From NCBI GenBank assembly GCA_029555925.1, contig JAKPQU010000186.1, forward strand, positions 1-32,800: a stretch of 32,800 bases of DNA, in the 5' to 3' direction. Source of the DNA: Bacillota bacterium (GTDB taxonomy: Bacteria; Eremiobacterota; SpSt-956; JAKJGF01). The translations under genes were made by a program, and so were the position numbers. This document shows, in pieces, positions 15,552-21,442 of the stretch. Each line of letters starts with the position of its first letter. Position 1 is the first letter of the stretch. The notes below the pieces were generated by a model that was given only the letters and a program-made list of their open reading frames with translations, was not told the origin of the DNA and ran no database searches.

Positions 15552-17614
15552 GCAAAGGATTTAATGATATATTATTTGCCATAATAGTTATATCCATAGT
15601 GGTAATAATGATCATACCTATACCGGTTGTACTTCTAGATCTGCTCATTGCTTTAAACATAGCACTTGCTCTGACAATACTGCTGGTAGGCATGTATATC
15701 AGAGAACCTCTTGAATTATCCATATTCCCATCACTTTTATTATTTACAACCCTTTTTCGTCTTGCCCTTAACATAAGTGCTACGAGACATATACTGCTTC
15801 ATGCCTATGCAGGTAAATTAATTGAGTCTTTCGGCAACTTTGTTGTTGGAGGTAATTATGTTGTAGGTATAGTAATTTTTATAATTATTGTAGTAGTTCA
15901 GAATGTTGTTATTATAAGCGGTTCTCAGAGAGTTGCCGAAGTAGCAGCAAGATTTACCCTTGATGCTATGCCCGGTAAACAGATGAGTATTGATGCGGAT
16001 CTCGGAGCAGGTATTATTACAGAACAGCAGGCAGTAGAAAGGAGACAGAAGCTTCAAAGAGAGGCAGATTTTTACGGTGCTATGGACGGAGCTTCCAAGT
16101 TTGTCAAAGGTGATGCCATAGCTGCTATCATAATAATCTGTGTAAATATCATTGCAGGTTATATCATAGGTGTTCTTCAATTAAAGATGGCTCTGGACAA
16201 AGCTCTCGGGATATATGTTCTTCTCACGGTAGGTGAAGGTATTGTATCACAGTTACCTGCTCTGCTAATTTCTACCGCTACAGGTGTTGTTGTTACAAGA
16301 GTGGCATCGGAAGGGAACCTTGGAGAAGAGATAGGCACCAAACTGCTTGCCTACCCGAAGGCTATTTATATAGTGGCAGGACTTCTTCTCTTCTTTGTTC
16401 TTATACCGGGACTTCCCAAACTGCCTTTTTTAATTATGGGACTCGCGTCAGGATTTCTGGCTTATACTATTGATAGAAAGAAAAAGATTGCGGCACTTGT
16501 ACCTAAAGTAGAAGAAGAAGGTGCTCCTCCTCCTTCAAAAGAAGAAGAGGTTATGGCACTTCTTGATATTGATCCCATAGAACTGGAGTTCGGTTATGGT
16601 CTTATACCTCTGGTGGATAAAGAACAGGGAGGAGATTTACTGGAAAGGGTAAGTACTCTCCGGCGCCAGTGTGCCCTGGATCTGGGAATTATAATACCTC
16701 TCATAAGAATAAGAGATAATATAAGATTAAAGCCCAGCGGCTATTCTATAAAAATATATGACATAGAGGTTGCTTCAGGAGAAGTAATGGTCGGTCGTCT
16801 TATGGCTTTAAATCCCGGTGCAATAGACGAACCGGTAGACGGAATAAAAACCAGAGAACCAAGTTTTGGACTTCCTGCAACATGGATCACAAAAGCACAG
16901 CAGATTGAAGCAGAAGCAAAGGGTTATACGGTAATAGATCCTACCTCTGTTATTGTAACTCATCTGACGGAAACCATAAAATCCCATGCTCCTGACATAC
17001 TTACAAGGGAACAGACAAAAATACTCGTAGACAATATTAAGAAAAATAATCCTGTAGTAGTGGATGAAATTATACCTGAAGTTATGAACATAGGAGAAGT
17101 TCAAAAGATTTTGCAAAATCTGCTCAGGGAAAGAGTACCAATCAGGAATTTACTGTTAATTCTTGAAACAATAGCAGACAGAGCAGCAGCCAATAAAAAT
17201 ACCGATATGTTAACAGAATATGTAAGACAGGCATTATCGAGAGTAATATGCCAGCAACATCAGAAAGACGGTGCCTTAACTGTAATTACTGTCGATCCTC
17301 AGATAGAAAGAACCATCCAGGATCTTGCCAGTAAATCACAGGCAGATCCATATTCTGTGGTAGATCCCAGGTGGCTCCAGAAGTTTTATAATTCTCTTCT
17401 TAAAGAGATAGAAAAAATGTCACTGGAGGGGACACAGCCCATAATTTTGTGTACTTCAGGCGCCAGAGTTCATCTAAAAAGACTCATAGAAAGAGTTCTT
17501 CCCAATGTGGCAGTAATATCCTTTTCGGAAGTTATACCGGAAGTGAGGGTAGAAGCCAGAAGTATGGTGTCTATTATCGAAGAAGGACAGAAAAATGTTA
17601 TAATTAATGCATGA
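15548..17614 (+). CDS. flhA: Flagellar export gate protein FlhA
   Basis: FlhA is the large export-gate subunit; its cytoplasmic nonamer ring receives substrate-chaperone complexes. The 688-residue protein has about eight membrane helices (1-310), with the FHIPEP-family loop RFTLDAMPGKQMSIDADLGA and DFYGAMDGASKFVKGDAIA. After a linker the cytoplasmic domain runs from about 350 to the end. It overlaps flhB by four bases. The genes that often follow, flhF and flhG, are absent; a CheY-like gene comes next, beyond a heptad hairpin. Confidence 0.96.
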   Translation: MSKGFNDILFAIIVISIVVIMIIPIPVVLLDLLIALNIALALTILLVGMYIREPLELSIFPSLLLFTTLFRLALNISATRHILLHAYAGKLIESFGNFVVGGNYVVGIVIFIIIVVVQNVVIISGSQRVAEVAARFTLDAMPGKQMSIDADLGAGIITEQQAVERRQKLQREADFYGAMDGASKFVKGDAIAAIIIICVNIIAGYIIGVLQLKMALDKALGIYVLLTVGEGIVSQLPALLISTATGVVVTRVASEGNLGEEIGTKLLAYPKAIYIVAGLLLFFVLIPGLPKLPFLIMGLASGFLAYTIDRKKKIAALVPKVEEEGAPPPSKEEEVMALLDIDPIELEFGYGLIPLVDKEQGGDLLERVSTLRRQCALDLGIIIPLIRIRDNIRLKPSGYSIKIYDIEVASGEVMVGRLMALNPGAIDEPVDGIKTREPSFGLPATWITKAQQIEAEAKGYTVIDPTSVIVTHLTETIKSHAPDILTREQTKILVDNIKKNNPVVVDEIIPEVMNIGEVQKILQNLLRERVPIRNLLLILETIADRAAANKNTDMLTEYVRQALSRVICQQHQKDGALTVITVDPQIERTIQDLASKSQADPYSVVDPRWLQKFYNSLLKEIEKMSLEGTQPIILCTSGARVHLKRLIERVLPNVAVISFSEVIPEVRVEARSMVSIIEEGQKNVIINA

Positions 17615-17669
17615 AGGGTGAAGTGTGAAGAGTGATTATTACCTCACTTCACGCTTCACTCTTCACGAT
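17613..17669. repeat. Heptad hairpin between flhA and the cheY-like gene
   Basis: The GAAGGGTGAAGTGTGAAG arm (from 17613) pairs with CTTCACGCTTCACTCTTC (to 17666), allowing two G-T pairs. The stem is about 18-20 bp around a short loop (ATTATTACC). The left arm overlaps the flhA stop codon. There is no T-tract, so it may attenuate or protect mRNA rather than terminate. Confidence 0.75.
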
Positions 17670-17689
17670 CCTGCACAGGAGGTATCTTT

Positions 17690-18067
17690 GTGAAAGAAAA
17701 AATTCTCATAGTAGATGACGAACCACAGCTCTGCAGTTTACTTGAAGTAATATTAAAAGACAGTGGTTATGAAGTGACAACACTTCAGGAAGCGCCAAAA
17801 ACTATAGAAACAATAAAAAAAACAGGTAACCCTGATTTAATAATTCTTGACGTAGTTATGCCGGAAATGACAGGATGGGAAGTTTGTGATAAAATAAAGG
17901 AAAATCCCGAAATGGCCAATATACCGATAATGTTTCTCACAGTCAGTGCCGATAGTAAGGATGTAGAAAAAGGCTTTACCCTGGGAGCAGAGAGTTATAT
18001 GTGCAAACCTTTTAAACCTATGGAACTTATAGAAAGAATAAAAACTATTATAGAAAGAAAATCATAG
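17690..18067 (+). CDS. CheY-like single-domain response regulator
   Basis: A 125-residue receiver domain with no output domain. The acidic pair is D9-D10, the phospho-acceptor D54 (ILDVVMPEMTG), the switch threonine T84 (FLTVSA) and the lysine K106 (CKPF). The start is GTG with AGGAGG about seven bases upstream. Its place between flhA and sigma-28 suggests a role in motility output, either motor control through the switch or gene regulation through a partner. The sequence is of the DVVMPEMTGWEV type, closer to generic receivers than to motor-binding CheY, so I do not name it cheY. Confidence 0.85.
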   Translation: MKEKILIVDDEPQLCSLLEVILKDSGYEVTTLQEAPKTIETIKKTGNPDLIILDVVMPEMTGWEVCDKIKENPEMANIPIMFLTVSADSKDVEKGFTLGAESYMCKPFKPMELIERIKTIIERKS

Positions 18068-18097
18068 TAACGGGAAAAAAAGAAAGGATTCTTTGTA

Positions 18098-18877
18098 ATG
18101 TCATCAGAGAAACACTGGAAGGACTTTAAGGAAAAAGGATGCCCTAAAGCAAAAGAAGCTTTGATTCTGGAATATATTCCCCTTGTGAAATATATTGCCC
18201 ACAGAATGGCAATTAATCTTCCGAGTTATATAATGATAGAAGATATAATTAATGATGGAATACTCGGATTAATTCAGTCGATAGAAACTTATGACACTTC
18301 CAGAGAAACAGATTTCAGAGCTTATGCCAGTTTTCGTATAAGAGGTGCCATACTGGATGCACTCCGTTCTTTTGACTGGGCTCCGAGGTCTCTGCGCAGA
18401 AAGTCCAGAGAACTCAAAGATACTATGGCACAGCTTGAAGGATTACTGGGGAGGCCTCCTACGATGGATGAAGTGGCAGGACATTTACATATAAATATAG
18501 AAGAACTGGATAAATTAATAACTAATCTGGGCAGTACTGCAGTTTTATCACTTGATGCATGGCTTTCAAACAGTGAAGAAGGTAAAACCTTTAAAGATGT
18601 TTATCAGGGTGCAGAACTTTCTCCTGAAGGCATTTTTGACAGAAAGGAATTTATTAAAACCATGGGCCATGCAATTGATGAACTTCCTGGAAAAGAAAAA
18701 CTGGTTATAACACTTTACTATTACGAAGAGCTTACTTTAAAGGAAATAGCAAAAGTCCTTAATCTTTCGGAATCTCGTATATCACAGCTTCATACAAGAG
18801 CAGTACTGCGCATTAAAGGAAAGATGAAAGAATATTTTTCTTTTGAAGATAAAGAACTGGATAAAAACCTGATTTAG
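18098..18877 (+). CDS. fliA: RNA polymerase sigma factor FliA/WhiG family (sigma-28)
   Basis: This sigma factor directs transcription of late flagellar and chemotaxis genes. The 259-residue protein has region 2 (YIPLVKYIAHRMAINLP, DIINDGILGLIQSIETYD, FRAYASFRIRGAILDALRS), the WAPRSLRRKSREL boundary characteristic of FliA/WhiG, region 3 (LGRPPTMDEVAGHLHI) and region 4 (LTLKEIAKVLNLSESRISQL). The start is ATG with AGAAAGGA upstream. It follows the CheY-like gene by 30 bases and probably belongs to the same transcript. No anti-sigma FlgM gene was seen in the window. Confidence 0.94.
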   Translation: MSSEKHWKDFKEKGCPKAKEALILEYIPLVKYIAHRMAINLPSYIMIEDIINDGILGLIQSIETYDTSRETDFRAYASFRIRGAILDALRSFDWAPRSLRRKSRELKDTMAQLEGLLGRPPTMDEVAGHLHINIEELDKLITNLGSTAVLSLDAWLSNSEEGKTFKDVYQGAELSPEGIFDRKEFIKTMGHAIDELPGKEKLVITLYYYEELTLKEIAKVLNLSESRISQLHTRAVLRIKGKMKEYFSFEDKELDKNLI

Positions 18878-18960
18878 AGTGAGTGGTGAGCAGAAGAGGA
18901 TACTTTTTAATCACTGTTCAATGATTATACTGTGGTGAGTATAAATAATACATAACTGCT

Positions 18961-18990
18961 CTGGTGACGCGTAACGCGTAATGCATGACG
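18961..18990 (+). repeat. Heptad array in the fliA-cheY2 gap
   Basis: GTGACGC, GTAACGC, GTAATGC and ATGACGG units occupy the middle of the gap. The first part of the gap (18877-18945) has loose GTGAGTG/GTGAGCA and TCACTGT units. No gene is seen in the gap. Confidence 0.7.
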
Positions 18991-19076
18991 GGAGGAAGGC
19001 CTTTATTACATGCTTATGTTCAGGTTAATAGATATGTTTGTAACTGCTATAAATAGTCTTGAGAGGGGTATTTAAG

Positions 19077-19478
19077 ATGCTCAGAATTTTAATAGTCGAT
19101 GATATGGCTGTAAGCAGATTAATTTTAAAAAAAATGCTTCTCAAAGAAGGATATGAAATCGCAGGAGAAGCGGAAGACGTAGCAGATGCTGTAAGTAAAT
19201 ACGAAAGTTTACATCCTGATCTTGTCATTATGGACATAGGATTGCCGGGGAAAATAGACGCGGTAAAAAAAGAAATATTAAAAACAGGAGGAATAACAGC
19301 CATAAGGGAGATAATAAAAGCAGACAGGAATGCCAGAATAATAGCATGTACCGCCATGAATTATAAGGAAATAGTAATGGAAGTTCTTTCTTCCGGCGCA
19401 AAGGATTATATACTTAAACCGGTTGACCCGGCCAAACTTATAACAGCTATAAAAAAAGTAACAGGAAGTGATGTGTGA
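19077..19478 (+). CDS. CheY-like response regulator with a duplicated alpha-3 segment
   Basis: A 133-residue receiver: D8-D9 acidic pocket, D53 phospho-acceptor (VIMDIGLPG), T92 (IACTAM) and K114 (ILKPVDP). The second half closely follows chemotaxis CheY proteins, such as that of Thermotoga. After the phospho-acceptor loop about 12 extra residues are present: GKIDAVKKEILKTG is followed by GITAIREI, and both resemble the normal single GIDAIKEI helix. I chose ATG 19077 because GAGAGGGG lies eight bases upstream; the TTG at 19059 overlaps that site. The gene follows sigma-28 and is a candidate for the motor-binding CheY, but the insertion would change the switch face. Confidence 0.85.
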   Translation: MLRILIVDDMAVSRLILKKMLLKEGYEIAGEAEDVADAVSKYESLHPDLVIMDIGLPGKIDAVKKEILKTGGITAIREIIKADRNARIIACTAMNYKEIVMEVLSSGAKDYILKPVDPAKLITAIKKVTGSDV

Positions 19479-19483
19479 TAATC

Positions 19484-19503
19484 GTGACGCGTGAGGCGTG
19501 ACA
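19484..19503 (+). repeat. Heptads between convergent genes (GTGACGC, GTGAGGC)
   Basis: Two to three GTGACGC-like units lie in the 49-base space between the CheY-like gene (+) and the secreted hypothetical (-). Confidence 0.6.
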
Positions 19504-19527
19504 GGCAGGCTTCATTTTCACTACTCA

Positions 19528-20034
19528 CTAATCAACCCTTGCTTTTACCATAGTAAAAGTTCCATCTTTTATAGTACAGGGAACGTGTCCCTTACTTTTT
19601 GCCACTATAATAGTCCCCCTGACCTGTCCTGTTATATAATCTTCCTCCGGAGAAATAAATCCCGAACATTCCAGAATAAGATTGAACACTTTCATACTGA
19701 CCTTTCTTTCTGTAAAAAGAGTTTCTTCAAAGGAAGAACCTGTAAAACAGACAAGATTTCCTTTCACGTATCCCTGCCCTCTGAAGCCGCCTTTCAGATA
19801 ATATTCAGGCAGAACAGTTATCGTAGTTTCATTTTGTTCAATTATTATATCAAAAGGAAGGGATTCCAGCCTGGAAATTTCTGACATAAGACCATTCTCC
19901 TGAACCTGAAGATCTAAATTTATCTGCCATGAACCGGTCACATCCGGTATTTTATTACCGGCCAGTGACATATACTTGCCCATTATTGAGGAAACTATTA
20001 ATAATATAAGTAAAATAATATGTAATCTCTTCAT
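19528..20034 (-). CDS. Secreted lipocalin-like hypothetical protein
   Basis: A 168-residue protein with a clear signal or anchor segment (MKRLHIILLILLIVSSIMG). The mature part begins near PDVTGSWQINLDLQV, a pattern common at the start of small lipocalin-like beta barrels, and consists of alternating beta-strand sequences ending in GQVRGTIIVAKSKGHVPCTI and DGTFTMVKARVD. I do not recognise a specific family. The start is ATG with AAGAAGGGG on the - strand. It is transcribed toward the flagellar block and divergently from the HDOD gene. An export location is likely; the function is unknown. Confidence 0.7.
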   Translation of the reverse strand: MKRLHIILLILLIVSSIMGKYMSLAGNKIPDVTGSWQINLDLQVQENGLMSEISRLESLPFDIIIEQNETTITVLPEYYLKGGFRGQGYVKGNLVCFTGSSFEETLFTERKVSMKVFNLILECSGFISPEEDYITGQVRGTIIVAKSKGHVPCTIKDGTFTMVKARVD

Positions 20035-20109
20035 AAACCCCTTCTTATTGATTGCCTTTAAAAATTACCTGTGTTATAATTAACCTGGTAAAATTTGATT
20101 GCAAGTAAT

Positions 20110-20126
20110 TATAACATAATGTTATA
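20110..20126. promoter_or_regulatory. 17-bp perfect palindrome in a divergent intergenic region
   Basis: TATAACATAATGTTATA is an 8-1-8 perfect palindrome in the 268-base region between the divergent hypothetical (-) and HDOD (+) genes. It could be an operator for a dimeric regulator. At this AT content it could also arise by chance. The rest of the region contains a GTGACGC unit at 20225-20240 and no gene. Confidence 0.3.
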
Positions 20127-20302
20127 GATAAGTTCAATTGTTAAAAGATTGTGTTAAAAAATGACAGGTGATTTTACATATAAATAACTAAGAGGTTGTA
20201 AAAAAATAACCATATATCTATAATCGTGACGCGTATCACGAGGACAGTAAATATAATTTGCCAGAGTTATTTTCTTACACTCACTGAATATCAAGGTGAA
20301 AA

Positions 20303-21163
20303 ATGGAAAACAGGAGTATACTCGAACGAGTTAAAGATTCGCTTGAAGAAGTAGCTTCTATGCCACATGTAGCAGCAAAAGCGCTGGAGCTTTTAAATGA
20401 AGCCGAACCGTCTGCTGCAGTATTAAGTAAAGTATTTGAACTTGACATGGTCCTTACCGGCAAGCTTTTAAAGATAGTCAATTCAGCCTATTACGGCTTT
20501 ACCAAACAGGTTACTACAGTACCACAGGCAATAACCATCCTTGGCCATGATAATCTGAAAAGTATTCTTATCAGTACAATAGCCTTCGAACTCTTCAGTA
20601 AAGGTAAAGGGGGACTTATCCCCCCCCAGGGTCTGTGGCTCCACAGTCTCGGGACTGCGTCATTCTCACAGGCTCTGGCAAGAGAACTGAACCTTCCCAA
20701 GCCTGAAGAATATTATATAGTCGGTCTTCTTCATGATATAGGGAAACTTATACTGGATCAGAACCTATCAGAAGAATTCAGAAAAGTTATGACCATAGTA
20801 AAGGCCAGAAGGCTTGCCATATATGAAGTAGAAGAGCAGATCCTTGGAATGAATCATTCTGATATCGGTCATATGGTAGCAGTATACTGGAAAATCCCTG
20901 AAAGAGTGGCTATGGCGATAAAATTTCATCACATTCTTTCTCTGTGTCCCGATAAAGACATATTACAGATGGCTGCCATAGTGCAGATGTCAGACTTTTT
21001 CTGTAACCTTCAGCATATGGGTGACAGCGGTAATATAAAGGTTTCTCTGGTACAAAAAGAAGCAAAAGAGATTGTTAATCTGGCGCCTGATATAAAACAG
21101 AAGATAATTCAGGAAGTTAAGCAGGACATAGAAAAGGCCAAGAGCTTTTTTGAAATAAAATAG
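20303..21163 (+). CDS. HDOD domain protein
   Basis: The 286-residue protein is an HDOD domain over most of its length: MPHVAAKALELLNE, then VLTGKLLKIVNSAYYGF, VTTVPQAITILGHDNLKSIL, LLHDIGKLIL (HD pair) and NHSDIGHMVAVYWKIPERV with a later HH. HDOD proteins are signal-output domains tied to motility, chemotaxis and cyclic-di-GMP pathways; enzymatic activity is usually not shown. The last 60 residues are helical and charged. The start is ATG with AAGGTG upstream. Its location next to flagellar regulators suggests a motility or signalling link. Confidence 0.88.
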   Translation: MENRSILERVKDSLEEVASMPHVAAKALELLNEAEPSAAVLSKVFELDMVLTGKLLKIVNSAYYGFTKQVTTVPQAITILGHDNLKSILISTIAFELFSKGKGGLIPPQGLWLHSLGTASFSQALARELNLPKPEEYYIVGLLHDIGKLILDQNLSEEFRKVMTIVKARRLAIYEVEEQILGMNHSDIGHMVAVYWKIPERVAMAIKFHHILSLCPDKDILQMAAIVQMSDFFCNLQHMGDSGNIKVSLVQKEAKEIVNLAPDIKQKIIQEVKQDIEKAKSFFEIK

Positions 21164-21164
21164 G

Positions 21165-21265
21165 TCGTGAAGGGTGTCAGGTGATGGATGATGGGTGATG
21201 GGCTTTAGGTGAAGTCTGTCAGGTGATGGGTGATGAGTGAAGGGCGTTAGGTGAAGGATGTCTGA
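21165..21265 (+). repeat. Heptad array GGTGATG/GTGAAGG after the HDOD gene
   Basis: About a dozen degenerate seven-base units (GTGAAGG, GGTGATG, GGATGAT, GGTGAAG) start two bases after the HDOD stop. They occupy the left half of a 279-base gap. Confidence 0.75.
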
Positions 21266-21278
21266 TGATAATAGAACA

Positions 21279-21345
21279 GCTCACTGGTCACTGATCACTA
21301 GTCACCGGTCAATGAACTCTATTCACTGTTTACTACTCACTAACC
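21279..21345 (-). repeat. Heptad array CACTGGT/CACTGAT before R2
   Basis: Units CTCACTG, GTCACTG, ATCACTA and GTCACCG, then less regular TTCACTG and CTCACTA, run in the opposite sense to the preceding array. Confidence 0.7.
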
Positions 21346-21346
21346 G

Positions 21347-21426
21347 CCATGACCGGGTGGTCACAACGTGAGAACTTATCCTCCCTTCACCCTTCACTCT
21401 TCATCATTCACGATTTTCATATAAAT
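21347..21426 (-). repeat. Short dispersed repeat R2, copy b (upstream of the kinase gene)
   Basis: It begins CCATGACCGGGTGGTCACAAC-like and ends in CGATTTTCATATAAAT, the reverse of copy c at 28666-28735. The interior contains TTCACCC and TTCACTC heptads. It ends 17 bases before the kinase start codon. Confidence 0.7.
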
Positions 21427-21442
21427 AATTTGGAGAACATAG

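Noticed and set aside
15818..17116. Long antisense reading frames across flhA
   Set aside because: They are shadows of the flhA codons: composition is odd, there are no ribosome sites, and the + strand product is clearly FlhA.
19498..19884. + strand frame opposite the secreted hypothetical
   Set aside because: The - strand frame has a signal peptide, ribosome site and beta-rich composition; the + frame has none of these.
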